Part shown: positions 49,828 to 59,455 of the stretch, piece after piece | Numbering within the stretch: position 1 is the stretch's first letter | Layout: every line of letters begins with the position of its first letter | NCBI GenBank assembly: GCA_014324045.1 | Contig: JACOMY010000007.1 | Span: 1 to 64,000, forward strand | Direction of reading: 5' to 3' | Length of the DNA stretch: 64,000 nt | DNA from: Rhodospirillales bacterium | GTDB lineage: Bacteria; Pseudomonadota; Alphaproteobacteria; Kiloniellales; JACOMY01 | Made by a program: the position numbers and the translations under genes | Notes under the pieces: generated by a model | Told to the model about the DNA's origin: nothing | What the model saw: the letters and a program-made list of their open reading frames with translations, nothing else | Databases searched by the model: none

Positions 49828-52235
49828 CCGCGCATGGCCTGTCCCTGCGGATCGTAGGGCGAGGGCGCGACCACCCTGGCCTTGCGCTCGACGCCAACCA
49901 CGTGGGTCGAGAGCGCCGTGCCGGGCTCGGTCAGATCCGGTTCGATCAGAACCATGGCCAGAGAGCGCTGCAGACGATGGCCGTAGCCGCCGGAGGTGAC
50001 GTAGCCCACCTTGCGGCCCTCGGACCAAACCGGCTCGTAGCCGCTGGCGTCGGCATCCTCGGCCTCGATCTCGATGGTGGCCTGGACCAGCCGCGGCGGC
50101 GGCCCGTTGCGTTCGGCCAAGGCTGCCTCGCGGCCGATGAAGCCGTCCTTATCCCACGCGATCCAGCGGTCCATGGCGGTCATACGCGGCGTGTACTCCT
50201 GGCGGAATTCGGTCGACCAGATGCCGAAGCTCTTCTCCAGGCGCAGGCTCAGCAACGCATTGTAGCCAACCTCCTTCAGTCCCAGAGAGGCTCCGGCCTC
50301 CAGCAAGGTCTTGCGCAGGACGGCATGCTCGGCGGCCGAGCAGTTGATCTCGTAACCGAGCTCGCCGGTGACCGAAAGCCGTGCCGCCTGCGTCCGGATC
50401 AGGCCGACGTCGAGGCTCCGGCAGGACATGAAGGGCAAGGCCTTGCGGCCGATGTCCTCATGCGTCGCCGCGGCCAGTACGTCGCGCGCCCTGGGACCGG
50501 TGACGGCGAAGCCGACAGTCGCGTCGGAGATGTCGCGCAGCGTGACGCCCTCCGCGCCATGGTCGTCGAACCAGCGCATGTGCCAGGCGCGCAGATAGTA
50601 GGAGCCCATGATCCAATAGCGGCCGCCGCCCCAGTTGAAGAGCGTCAGGTCGCCCTTCAGCTTGCCCTTTGGAGAGAGCATGACGGCGAGCCTGGCGCGC
50701 CCCGGCTTCGGCAGCTCGCTGGCAAAGAGGCGGTCCAGCCAAGCCTCGGCCTTGGGTCCGGTGACCTCGTAGCGTGAGAAACCGGAGATATCGAGCAGAC
50801 CGGCTGCCTCGCGGATGGCCTTGCACTCGCCGGCGACGATGTCGAAGGCGTTGGAGCGCTTTAGGGCCGGTGTCTCCTCGAAGCCCTCAGGGGCAAAGTA
50901 GAGCGGCACCTCTAGCCCCCAGGAACAGCCCCAGCGCGCCCCGGCGGCCGTCATGTCGGCATGGGCGGGCGCCGTCTTCAAGGGCCTGGCGGCCCAAAGC
51001 TGCTCGTTGGGATAGGTCATGACGAAACGGCGGGAATAGAACTGGCCTGTGGTCTGGCGAATGTATTCCCGGTTCGACTGGAAGCCGCCGTAGCGGGCGA
51101 TGTCCATGCCGTAGACATCGGCCTCGGGCTCGCCGTGAATCATCCACTCGGCCAGCGACTTGCCGACGCCGCCGCCCTGCAGGAAGCCGGCCATGACCCC
51201 GCAGGCGACCCAGTAGTTCCGCTTGCCGGGCACCGGACCCGCCAAGGGGTTGCCGTCGGGGGAGAAGGTGAAGGCGCCGTTGACCCAGTTCTTGACGCCG
51301 GCCGTCTGTAGGCAGGGGTAGCGCTCGAAGCCCAGTTGCAGCTCTTCGGAGATGCGGTCGACGTCCTCTTGCAGGAGTTCGATTCCATAGTCCCAGGGTG
51401 CACCGTCGATCATCCAGTGCTTGTGTCGAATCTCGTAGATTCCCAGCAACATGCCCTTCTGATCCTGGCGCATGTAGGTGAAGCCCTCCAGATCGACGCA
51501 GAGCGGCAGTTCGCGGTCCAGAGTCTCAACCTCCGCAATCGTGTCGGTCAGGAGATAGTGATGCTCCAACGGCGAGACCGGCAGTTCGATGCCGGCCATG
51601 CGGCCTACCTGCTTGGCCCAAAGACCGGCGGCGTTCACCACATGCTCGGCAACGATCTCGCCCTTCTCGGTCACCAGACGCCAGCCCTCGGGGTGGGAAT
51701 GCAGATCGAGCACCCGGTTGTGCTCGATCACCTCGGCGCCGCGCAGGCGTGCCGCCTTGGCGTAGGCATGCACCGTGCCAGTAGTGTCGACATAGCCCTC
51801 GCGCTCGGCCCAGAGACCGCCGACGATCCCATGGGTGGAGAGCACCGGGCAGAGTTCGCCCGCCTCTTCCGGAGTCACCAGGCGCACGTCCTCGATGCCC
51901 ATGGTCTGGAACACACGGTAGGCCGACTGCAGCCACTCCCAACGCGCTTCCGTGCCGGCCAAGGTCAGGCCGCCGGTCATGTGCAGGCCGATGTCCTGCT
52001 CGCTCTCCTCGCCGATCTGGCCCAAAAGATCGATGGTGTAAGACTGCAGCGCAGCGATGTTGGGATCGGCGTTCAGCGCATGCACGCCGCCGGCCGCATG
52101 CCACGAGGACCCCGCCGTCAGGACCGAACGCTCGACGATCGCTACGTCGGTCCAGCCGAACTTGGCCAAGTGATAGAGGACGGAGGCGCCAACGACGCCG
52201 CCGCCGATTACCACGACACGATAGTGCGATTTCAT
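49824..52235 (-). CDS. Dimethylglycine/sarcosine dehydrogenase-like flavoenzyme with GcvT domain
   Basis: An 803-residue enzyme of the same design as the one at 25140: an FAD domain (VVVIGGGVVGASVLYHLAKF; GSSWHAAGGVHALNADPNIA with the His that usually holds FAD covalently), then an aminomethyltransferase half with DISGFSRYEVTGPKAEAWLD, LSPKGKLKGDLTLFNW and, near the end, VTSGGYGHRLQRSLAMVLI. It should demethylate an N-methyl amino acid and load tetrahydrofolate. Start at ATG 52235 with GGAGA upstream; the frame extends 57 codons further but that segment is not family-like. Divergent from an AraC regulator at 52589, which may control it. Confidence 0.88.
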   Translation of the reverse strand: MKSHYRVVVIGGGVVGASVLYHLAKFGWTDVAIVERSVLTAGSSWHAAGGVHALNADPNIAALQSYTIDLLGQIGEESEQDIGLHMTGGLTLAGTEARWEWLQSAYRVFQTMGIEDVRLVTPEEAGELCPVLSTHGIVGGLWAEREGYVDTTGTVHAYAKAARLRGAEVIEHNRVLDLHSHPEGWRLVTEKGEIVAEHVVNAAGLWAKQVGRMAGIELPVSPLEHHYLLTDTIAEVETLDRELPLCVDLEGFTYMRQDQKGMLLGIYEIRHKHWMIDGAPWDYGIELLQEDVDRISEELQLGFERYPCLQTAGVKNWVNGAFTFSPDGNPLAGPVPGKRNYWVACGVMAGFLQGGGVGKSLAEWMIHGEPEADVYGMDIARYGGFQSNREYIRQTTGQFYSRRFVMTYPNEQLWAARPLKTAPAHADMTAAGARWGCSWGLEVPLYFAPEGFEETPALKRSNAFDIVAGECKAIREAAGLLDISGFSRYEVTGPKAEAWLDRLFASELPKPGRARLAVMLSPKGKLKGDLTLFNWGGGRYWIMGSYYLRAWHMRWFDDHGAEGVTLRDISDATVGFAVTGPRARDVLAAATHEDIGRKALPFMSCRSLDVGLIRTQAARLSVTGELGYEINCSAAEHAVLRKTLLEAGASLGLKEVGYNALLSLRLEKSFGIWSTEFRQEYTPRMTAMDRWIAWDKDGFIGREAALAERNGPPPRLVQATIEIEAEDADASGYEPVWSEGRKVGYVTSGGYGHRLQRSLAMVLIEPDLTEPGTALSTHVVGVERKARVVAPSPYDPQGQAMRG

Positions 52236-52588
52236 GATTGTTAGGTCTCCCACTGCAAAGCTTGTTCCCGGATCCCAGGCCGCCGGAAAGATCGACCGCG
52301 GACATCGCCGACGGAGGTCTCGTCGATAAGACAAGATCGGTCTTAATGTTACATTCAGGATGGAACTCTGGACAGAGGTGCCGAAATGGTCAAATGCCTG
52401 CTGCACGCCTTGACCGGATTTCCCAACGACTTGAATCGCACGATCCCGATCGTCGCCTGCTTCGGCGATGCCGCGAAGGATTGATTATGGAAGGCTCCCA
52501 ATCCGAAAGGGCTTGCGCTTTGCCGAGGACTATGAGTGACTCCTAGTGACTCCTGACGATGGATCCGCAACAGCGGAGGCGTCTATAG
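52236..52588. other. Divergent control region between the GcvT-fused enzyme and AraC gene
   Basis: A 353-base region with both promoters. It has a 10-bp tandem repeat (AGTGACTCCT at 52535-52544 and 52545-52554) close to the AraC start. AT-richer patches lie near 52330-52360. I see no classical AraC half-sites I would defend. It is the expected place for regulation of the leftward flavoenzyme genes and the AraC gene. Confidence 0.45.
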
Positions 52589-53605
52589 ATGGCACAAAAG
52601 TTTACCACGCTCGACAAACCTGCGGCAAAGCAGATTGCCTGGTGGCAAGAGGTGTTGAGCGAGGTTTACTACAATCTTGAGGTCTATAGCGACGGTCGCG
52701 ACGGCTTGCGTGGGGAGATTCTGGAGTACGACCTGGACGGCCTCAGCCTTACCCGATTCAACAGCGACTGGCAGCGCGTCTTGCGCACCAGCCGACGCAT
52801 CGCCGCAGACGACGACGATTATGTCGTCGTGGTCTTTCCGCGCAGCAAGCCCATGTTCTACAGTCAGTTGGGTCGCAGCGGGGTCCTCGACCCCGGCGGC
52901 TATATCGTGGTCCATACCCGTGCGTTCTACGAGTTATCTTGTCCCGACGCCTTCGAGAACTTGACCGTAAAGATCCCTAGCGCGCGTGTCCGTCGGCACC
53001 TGCCCTTTATCGAGGATCATTGCGGCTGTGCCTACCCCAACGACCGCAAGATGGCGGCAATCGTCGTCAGTTTCGCCGATTGGCTGATACAGCAGGTCGA
53101 TCGGATGCCGGACAGCGTTCGCCGGGCAATGGGCGACCATTTGATCGAACTGACGATTGCCATGTTGATGGGGGAGAGCGGAGCCCCCGGCCCGCCGAAG
53201 AGCCAGGCCGCGTTGCAACTGCGCCGCCGCATCGAAGCCTTCGTTCGCGAACGGCTAGTCGATCCAGATCTCAGCGCACAATTCGTCGCCGACCGCTTTG
53301 GAATTTCGGTCAGCTATTTGCACCGCCTCTTCCGTCCATCCGGCACCTCCTTCTGGCAATGGATCTTAAGCAATCGTCTGCAGTTGGCCTACGAGAAGCT
53401 GACCCATCCGGGCGATAGCCACAGCACCGTTGCTCAGATCGCCTATTCTTGCGGTTTCTCGCACCAGGCGCATTTCTCCACCCTATTCCGGCGCCGATTC
53501 GCAACCACGCCGCGCAACGTCAGAAGCGCGGCACAGGATGCCGGCGGACAAAGAGCCTGGTTGTTCGGCAGTCCCGCCAACGATAGCGGCACGTCTGCCC
53601 CCTAA
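52589..53605 (+). CDS. AraC-family transcriptional activator
   Basis: A 338-residue regulator. An N-terminal AraC-binding-like domain (PF14525 type; about residues 10-200, as in FeaR) and a C-terminal double helix-turn-helix (about residues 215-315: DLSAQFVADRFGISVSYLHR and AQIAYSCGFSHQAHFSTLFR). GGAGG lies about ten bases before the ATG. Its place between the flavoenzyme operon (divergent) and the dimethylformamidase-like operon (downstream, same strand, 235 bases away) makes it the prime candidate regulator of both. The inducer is unknown, possibly an N-methyl compound. Confidence 0.9.
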   Translation: MAQKFTTLDKPAAKQIAWWQEVLSEVYYNLEVYSDGRDGLRGEILEYDLDGLSLTRFNSDWQRVLRTSRRIAADDDDYVVVVFPRSKPMFYSQLGRSGVLDPGGYIVVHTRAFYELSCPDAFENLTVKIPSARVRRHLPFIEDHCGCAYPNDRKMAAIVVSFADWLIQQVDRMPDSVRRAMGDHLIELTIAMLMGESGAPGPPKSQAALQLRRRIEAFVRERLVDPDLSAQFVADRFGISVSYLHRLFRPSGTSFWQWILSNRLQLAYEKLTHPGDSHSTVAQIAYSCGFSHQAHFSTLFRRRFATTPRNVRSAAQDAGGQRAWLFGSPANDSGTSAP

Positions 53606-53839
53606 CTGCCCGCCCCGGACGTCTGCAGCCTTGCGAACGCGCCAAGGCCCAAACGCGCCAAGGCTGGGCGAGATGGTCCAACGCACACCGACCGCACACG
53701 ACCCTTGCCGAGCTACCCGAAGGCGCCCGCAGGTTCACGATTGCAAAAATCTTAGTGCCCTTTCCTGAAAGACCGCTGCGGCCGCCCTGAAGTCTAATCG
53801 CTATGGATGGTAAGCGATTCCGCTGCAGGAGATCGGCCT

Positions 53840-54163
53840 ATGTACAAGATAAATCCGGACGACAAGCATCTGGCGGAGGAGTTCCGCCGCAACAGGATCG
53901 GCCTGCATAGCGCCGATCTGCAGAAGCTGTTGAACGTCTTCCGCGGCGCGCCAACGGAAGGGAAGTTCGTGTTGATCTGTACCAAGCCGCACGAGGAGTG
54001 GGTTCTGGCACAGCTGCCGAAGACCCGCGGCGGCAAGTTGCATATGCACCACAACCGGGTCTTCACCTCGATCGAAGAGGCCGAGTGGGAGGTCTTCAAG
54101 CTCCGCTGGAAACACTACACCGGCGAAGAGTTTGGAAGTCTGAGTCGGAGGCAGCACCAATGA
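53840..54163 (+). CDS. N,N-dimethylformamidase-like small (alpha) subunit
   Basis: A 107-residue basic protein. The frame LHSADLQKLLNVFRGAPTEG, KFVLICTKPHEEWVLAQLP and FTSIEEAEWEVFKLRWKH resembles small proteins found just before DMFase beta homologues. It corresponds by position to DmfA1 of Paracoccus, though sequence similarity to that protein is weak by eye. Start at ATG 53840 with AGGAG eight bases upstream. Its stop overlaps the large-subunit start (ATGA), so both chains are made together. It probably stabilises the large catalytic subunit. Confidence 0.75.
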   Translation: MYKINPDDKHLAEEFRRNRIGLHSADLQKLLNVFRGAPTEGKFVLICTKPHEEWVLAQLPKTRGGKLHMHHNRVFTSIEEAEWEVFKLRWKHYTGEEFGSLSRRQHQ

Positions 54164-56430
54164 AGAAGATTCTTGGCTACAGCAACCAGATCAGCGTCTT
54201 CCCGGGCGAGCGGATTGCCTTCATGGTCTCCAGCGAAGAAGGGGCCGACTACGAGGCCTCGCTGGTCCGGATCCTTCACGGCGACACCTCACCCGAGGGG
54301 CCAGGACTGAAACTCGTGCCCGTGCCGGGTCCGATCGACGGCAGCTACAAGGGCCGCCGCCAAGAGCTTCTGGCCGGATCCTACGTGGCGATCCCCGACA
54401 GTCCGCTCTTCTCGGCCCTTGGGTCTTTTACCGTTCAGGCGATGATCTGGCCAACCACCCCGGACCGCGGCGCCCAATCTCTGATCGCCCGTTGGGACCA
54501 GGAAACCCGCGCCGGCTTTATCCTGGGTATCGATGTCAAGGGCTGCCTGTCGCTGACTCTGGGCGACGGCAGGGGCAAGGTCGAAGAGCTTAGCAGCGGC
54601 AAGAGGCTGATGGCACGCGAATGGTATTTCGTTGCCGCCAGCTACGACGCCGAGAAGGGCGAAGTGCGCCTGGTGCAGGATCCGAGCGTCGACCACGCCA
54701 TGACCGACGATGCCGCCGAGGCGATCCATAAGGTCACCGGCAATTTGGGCGATGCCAAGCGTCCGTTGTTAATGGCCGCTCACTTCGAGGAAAAACTTCG
54801 ATCGAAGATCCGCACTGGCAATCACTATAACGGCAAGATTGACAGCCCCGCCTTAGCGGCTGGCGTTCTTGACCGGGCGCAAAGGGAGCGGCTGCTGGTC
54901 GGCAAGGCCTCGCCGATGGAGATGGCGCAGGTCGTGGGCCGCTGGGACTTCTCGGTAGAGATCGCCAGCGACCGGATCTACGATACAACGGAAAACCGCC
55001 TGCATGGCAAAATCGTCAACATGCCAGCCCGCGCCATGAAGGGCTACAACTGGAGCGGCGACGAACTCTGTTGGCGCCATGCACCGGATGAGTACGGCGC
55101 TATCCACTTCCACGACGACGACGTCTACGACGCCGCTTGGGACGAAGATTTCGTGCTGACCGTGCCGGAAAACCTAAAAAGTGGCCTCTATGCCGTTCGG
55201 GTAGGCTACGGCAACGAAGAAGACTATATGCCCTTCGTCGTCAAGGCGAGGAAAGGCAGCGGCAAGGGCAAGGCAGTCTTCCTGATAGCGACCGGCAGCT
55301 ACATGGCTTACGCCAACGAGCACTTGCCGACCGACGCTCCCTTGGCGCAGTTGCTGGCCGGCCGGATCCCGGTGCTCTATCCGCACGACGTGTTCCTGCA
55401 AGAGAACCGGAACTACGGTTCCTCTTGTTACGATACTCATTCCGACGGCAGCGGAGTCTGCTATTCCTCCAGACTGCGGCCGATCTTGAACATGCGGCCA
55501 AATTACCAGTCCTGGATTGGCGGCGACGGCTCGTCTCTTTGGCAATTCAATGCCGACACCCACATCATCGACTGGCTGGACGCCAAGGGTTTCGACTGCG
55601 ACTTCGTTACCGACGAAGATCTGCATTACCACGGCCTAGCGGCGATCGAAGACTATGCCGTCGTGATCACCGGCTCTCACCCCGAGTATCATTCGCGGCA
55701 GATGTGGGACGCCATGGAGGCCTTCAAGCAGAAGGGCGGACGCTTGATGTACCTGGGTGCTAACGGCTGGTACTGGCGGATCGCCTATCACCAGACCTGC
55801 CCCGGCATCCTGGAGGTCCGCCGCGCCGAAGACGGCACCCGTGCCTGGGCTGCCGAGCCCGGCGAATACTACCATTCTTTCACCGGAGAATATGGCGGTC
55901 TCTGGCGACGCAACGGCCGGCCGACGCAGATGATGGCCGGTACGGGTTTTACCGCGCAGGGCTTCGACGTTTCATCCTACTACCGCCGCCAGCCCGACGC
56001 CGACAACCCGCGCGCCGCCTTCATCATGGAGGGAGTCGAGGATGAGATCATCGGCGACTTCGGGCTGATAGGCGGCGGTGCCGCCGGTCTGGAGTTGGAC
56101 CGCGCCGACCGCCTGCTGGGCACGCCGCCGAACTGCCTGGTGCTGGCATCCTCGGAAAACCACACCGACATCTATCTGGTGGTCTGCGAAGAGATCCTGA
56201 TCAACTATCCGGGCCAAGGCGGCCAAGAGAATCCCCTGGTGCGCGCCGATATGGTCTTCTACGAAACGGCCTCCGGCGGTGCGGTCTTCTCGACCAGTTC
56301 GATCGCCTGGGGCGGATCACTTTCACACAACAATTACGACAACAACTGCTCGCGGATTACTGAGAACGTACTCAGGCGTTTCTTGGACACGACATCCTTC
56401 GAAACGGCCTGCCGAGGCAAAAGAGACTAA
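54160..56430 (+). CDS. N,N-dimethylformamidase-like large (beta) subunit
   Basis: A 756-residue homologue of the DMFase catalytic subunit DmfA2 (about 760 residues), which hydrolyses N,N-dimethylformamide to dimethylamine and formate with a mononuclear iron held by two Tyr/His and Glu type ligands. The iron residues appear conserved: Tyr424 (SSCYDTHSDG), His507 and Glu509 (TGSHPEY) correspond to Tyr440, His519 and Glu521 of Paracoccus (from memory). Other shared blocks are YMAYANE near residue 383, GLIGGGAAGLELDRADRLLG and STSSIAWGGSLSHNNYDNN. The N-terminal part is a jelly-roll-like domain. The natural substrate may be another N-substituted amide. It is followed by a transporter operon. Confidence 0.88.
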   Translation: MKKILGYSNQISVFPGERIAFMVSSEEGADYEASLVRILHGDTSPEGPGLKLVPVPGPIDGSYKGRRQELLAGSYVAIPDSPLFSALGSFTVQAMIWPTTPDRGAQSLIARWDQETRAGFILGIDVKGCLSLTLGDGRGKVEELSSGKRLMAREWYFVAASYDAEKGEVRLVQDPSVDHAMTDDAAEAIHKVTGNLGDAKRPLLMAAHFEEKLRSKIRTGNHYNGKIDSPALAAGVLDRAQRERLLVGKASPMEMAQVVGRWDFSVEIASDRIYDTTENRLHGKIVNMPARAMKGYNWSGDELCWRHAPDEYGAIHFHDDDVYDAAWDEDFVLTVPENLKSGLYAVRVGYGNEEDYMPFVVKARKGSGKGKAVFLIATGSYMAYANEHLPTDAPLAQLLAGRIPVLYPHDVFLQENRNYGSSCYDTHSDGSGVCYSSRLRPILNMRPNYQSWIGGDGSSLWQFNADTHIIDWLDAKGFDCDFVTDEDLHYHGLAAIEDYAVVITGSHPEYHSRQMWDAMEAFKQKGGRLMYLGANGWYWRIAYHQTCPGILEVRRAEDGTRAWAAEPGEYYHSFTGEYGGLWRRNGRPTQMMAGTGFTAQGFDVSSYYRRQPDADNPRAAFIMEGVEDEIIGDFGLIGGGAAGLELDRADRLLGTPPNCLVLASSENHTDIYLVVCEEILINYPGQGGQENPLVRADMVFYETASGGAVFSTSSIAWGGSLSHNNYDNNCSRITENVLRRFLDTTSFETACRGKRD

Positions 56431-56454
56431 CATAGCGAAGGGAGACATGACACA

Positions 56455-57807
56455 ATGCGCAAAGAAACCAAAGGGGCGCCGACGCTCCAGCCGAAGCCCG
56501 GGACGCCGCGGGCCAGCCGCCGAAACTTCCTAGCCGGCGGCAGCGCCATCGGCTTGGGTGCCGCCGCCCTGCTGTCCGGTATGAACCGCGAGGCCAAGGC
56601 CCAGTCCGGTGATCCCATCCCGATCGGATCCGCCCTACCGATGAGCGGTGTCGCCGCCGCCGACGGCATCGAGTTCAAGCGCGGCCTGGATATGGCGGTG
56701 AGCGAGATCAACCAGGCCGGCGGCATCCTGGGCCGGCCCATCGAGCTCCACACCGAAGACACCAAGGAGATGGGGGCGGAACTGACCAGCCAGGCCATCC
56801 AGCGTCTGATCGATCTGAACGAGGTCCATGCGGTCATCAACGGCTATAATCTTGGCACCACCTCGATCGAGATGGACGTGGTCGCAGAGAATGACATCAT
56901 CCTGGTGCACTACAACACCGCGATCACCGCTGTGCAGAAGTTCATGACTGATCCGGATCTTTACTACGGTTCCTTCATGGGCGATCCGCCGGAGTACTAC
57001 TACGGGCCAGGCTTCCTGCTGTTCCTGTCCAGCCTGATCGAGCAAGGTTTCTGGGCACCGCCGAACCGCAAATTGGCGCTGATCCCCTCGGCCAACGAGT
57101 ACTCCATCATCATCGCCAACGCGATCCGCGACCAGGCCGCTGACTACGGCTTCGAAATCTCCCTCTACGAGACCGTGCCCTACCCCAACAATCAATGGGG
57201 TCCGATCATCGCCAGGCTGCAGCAGGATCCGCCGGCGGCAATCGCTATCACTCACTTCCTGCCGCAGGATCTGGCCCAGTTCATGCAGCAGTTCGTGCCG
57301 AACCCGACGCCCAGCCTGGTCTACATGCAGTACGGACCTTCGCTACCGGCCTTCCGCGAGATCGGCGGCGAGGCGGTGAACGGCGTCATCTATTCCACCG
57401 TCATCGGCGCCATTCCCGACGAGTTCGGTTTGCCTTACCGCGAGAAGTATGCGGAGCTCTACGGCAAGGAGGCAGCCTTCAATATCGGCTCGCAGACCTA
57501 TGACGGCATGTGGCACTACGCGCTGGGTGCGGCGATCGCAGGCGGCACTGGCGCGCCCTTCGAAGGGGAGCAGAATCGGAAGGTCGCCGCGGCCATGCGC
57601 AAGCTGATCTACCGCGGCATGAACGGTACCTGCCGCTTCGACATCGAGGGGCAGTACGCCTATTGCTATCCCACGCAGGTCAAGGACCCTTCGCTGGGCA
57701 TGCCGCATCAGTTCCTGCAGCATCAGGACTATCGCGAGCAACCGCTGCTGATCGCCCCGCCGCTCTACGCGGTCGCACCCTTCACGATGCCGCCCTGGAT
57801 CGAGTAA
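56455..57807 (+). CDS. Amide/urea-type ABC receptor, Tat-exported
   Basis: A 450-residue periplasmic binding protein of the branched-chain amino acid/urea/short-chain amide family (UrtA, AmiC and FmdD relatives). A twin-arginine signal (RRNFLAGGSAIGLGAA) directs folded export. The mature part has IPIGSALPMSGVAAADGIEF, GRPIELHTEDTKEMGAELTS, NEYSIIIANAIRDQAADYGF and NIGSQTYDGMWHYALGAA. It lies 24 bases after the DMFase-like large subunit and opens a full Liv-type transporter. Import of formamides, urea or other small amides for the hydrolase is the natural reading (inference). Confidence 0.88.
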   Translation: MRKETKGAPTLQPKPGTPRASRRNFLAGGSAIGLGAAALLSGMNREAKAQSGDPIPIGSALPMSGVAAADGIEFKRGLDMAVSEINQAGGILGRPIELHTEDTKEMGAELTSQAIQRLIDLNEVHAVINGYNLGTTSIEMDVVAENDIILVHYNTAITAVQKFMTDPDLYYGSFMGDPPEYYYGPGFLLFLSSLIEQGFWAPPNRKLALIPSANEYSIIIANAIRDQAADYGFEISLYETVPYPNNQWGPIIARLQQDPPAAIAITHFLPQDLAQFMQQFVPNPTPSLVYMQYGPSLPAFREIGGEAVNGVIYSTVIGAIPDEFGLPYREKYAELYGKEAAFNIGSQTYDGMWHYALGAAIAGGTGAPFEGEQNRKVAAAMRKLIYRGMNGTCRFDIEGQYAYCYPTQVKDPSLGMPHQFLQHQDYREQPLLIAPPLYAVAPFTMPPWIE

Positions 57808-57929
57808 CGGCACCCATGACCTTGCCGTCCGCGCGAGCCCCTGCGCGCGGGATGGCAGGAGCGGAAGGCCGTGGAGGAAGATCCCTCCGCTCCCGGTAGT
57901 TGCCGAAGCAAGAGGAGAGAGGCTGGATT

Positions 57930-58727
57930 GTGAGCCTGCTGGTCTGCGAGACGGTCACCAAGCGCTTCGGTGCGCTTGCCGCCGTCGAGGGCTTGAGCTT
58001 CGAGGTGGCGCCCGGCCAGGTGCTCGGTATCGGCGGCCCCAACGGTGCCGGCAAGACCACGCTCTTCGACGTGGTATCGGGCCTGCAACCGGTGACCTCC
58101 GGCCGCGTGGTGCTGGACGGCATCGACATCACCAAGGCCACCGCGGACCGTATCTGCCATCTGGGACTTGCCCGTACCTTCCAACTGAACGCCGGCTTCG
58201 ATTCCATGTCGGGCCGCGAGAACGTGCAGGTGGCCGCCTACTTCGGGCGGCGCAATCGCCTCTTTCCCGGCCTCAGGCTGGGTCGCGAAGCCATTCGGTG
58301 CACCGAAGAAGCGCTGGAACTGGTCGGCATGCGCGAGCGCGCCGAGACCCCTGTCGAGGGCGCGCCGGTCCTGGACCGCAAGCTCTTGATGATCGCCGGC
58401 GCGCTGGTCACGGATCCCAAGATCCTGCTGATGGATGAGCCGGTCGGTGGCCTTACTGCCAGCGAGATCGACGAGGTCGAGAGCGTGGTCGCCCGCGTGG
58501 TTCGGGAAAAACAGCTGACCGTCGTCCTGATCGAACATGTCATGCGTTTTCTGATGCGCCTCTCGGACCGCGTCATGATCATGCACCACGGCGCCAAGCT
58601 GTTCGAGGGCCTGCCGCGCGAAGTCTCCGAAGATCCGGAGGTGATCGAGGTCTACCTCGGCAAGAGCGCCAAGGCGCGCAAGGACAGCTGGTTCGGGGAG
58701 AAGACCGTGGCGAAGACGCAGACATGA
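57930..58727 (+). CDS. LivG-like ABC transporter ATPase
   Basis: A 265-residue ATPase of the LivG/UrtD type. Walker A reads GGPNGAGKTTLFDVVSG. The region FQLNAGFDSMSGRENVQVAA is LivG-like. The signature LSGGQ is replaced by ALVTDPKILLMDEPVGGLT preceded by VLDRKLLMIAGALV, an unusual loss of the canonical LSGGQ that may reflect divergence. GTG start at 57930 with AGAGGAGAGAGG upstream. It works with the LivF-like ATPase that overlaps it by four bases. Confidence 0.88.
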   Translation: MSLLVCETVTKRFGALAAVEGLSFEVAPGQVLGIGGPNGAGKTTLFDVVSGLQPVTSGRVVLDGIDITKATADRICHLGLARTFQLNAGFDSMSGRENVQVAAYFGRRNRLFPGLRLGREAIRCTEEALELVGMRERAETPVEGAPVLDRKLLMIAGALVTDPKILLMDEPVGGLTASEIDEVESVVARVVREKQLTVVLIEHVMRFLMRLSDRVMIMHHGAKLFEGLPREVSEDPEVIEVYLGKSAKARKDSWFGEKTVAKTQT

Positions 58728-59443
58728 GCGGGGAAACACTGCTGGCCGTCTCGGACCTGGCATCGGGCTACAAGGGCCGCGACGTGCTGCACGGCATCTC
58801 TTTCGAGGTGCCGGAGGGCAGCCTGATCACCCTGATCGGCCCCAACGGACACGGCAAGTCCACCCTGCTGCGCAGCATCTCCGGTCTTCTGCGCCCGCGC
58901 GCAGGTGGAATCCGACTGGGCGAAAGGGCGATCGCCGGGCTGCCGGCTGAAGCCATTGCCGCCCTGGGCGTCATCCAGGTGCCGCAAGGCGACATGCTGT
59001 TTGCGGACATGACAGTGCACGAGAACCTGACGATGGGGGCCTACCTGGAGCGCGACCGCAGCGTCATCCGACGGCGCCTGGACGAAGTCCACGCCATCCT
59101 GCCCAGGCTGAAGGAACGCGGCCGCCAGTTGGCCAGCACTCTGTCCGGCGGCGAACGCCGCATGGTGGGGATCGGCCGCGGCCTGATGGCCGGCGGCAAG
59201 CTGCTTATGCTGGACGAGCCCTCGCTGGGCTTGGCACCCATCGTCATCGATCGGGTCTACGAGGTAATCGCCGATCTCAAGGCATCCGGCCGCACCATCC
59301 TCCTGGTGGAGGAGAATCCCATGCGTGCCGAAGATCTGTCGGAGCGGGTACACCTCCTGGACAACGGCTACATCGTCTGGAGCGGCGCCGGCCGGGAGTT
59401 GAGCGAGCGCTCCGAACTGATCGAAACCTATCTGGGAGGCTGA
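58724..59443 (+). CDS. LivF-like ABC transporter ATPase
   Basis: A 239-residue ATPase of the LivF/UrtE type. Walker A GPNGHGKSTLLRSISG, signature LSGGERRMVGIGRGLM, Walker B LLMLDEPSLGLAP. The start overlaps the LivG-like stop (ATGA). It forms the second nucleotide-binding domain of the amide-type transporter. Confidence 0.92.
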   Translation: MSGETLLAVSDLASGYKGRDVLHGISFEVPEGSLITLIGPNGHGKSTLLRSISGLLRPRAGGIRLGERAIAGLPAEAIAALGVIQVPQGDMLFADMTVHENLTMGAYLERDRSVIRRRLDEVHAILPRLKERGRQLASTLSGGERRMVGIGRGLMAGGKLLMLDEPSLGLAPIVIDRVYEVIADLKASGRTILLVEENPMRAEDLSERVHLLDNGYIVWSGAGRELSERSELIETYLGG

Positions 59444-59455
59444 GCGCGCGCACGG

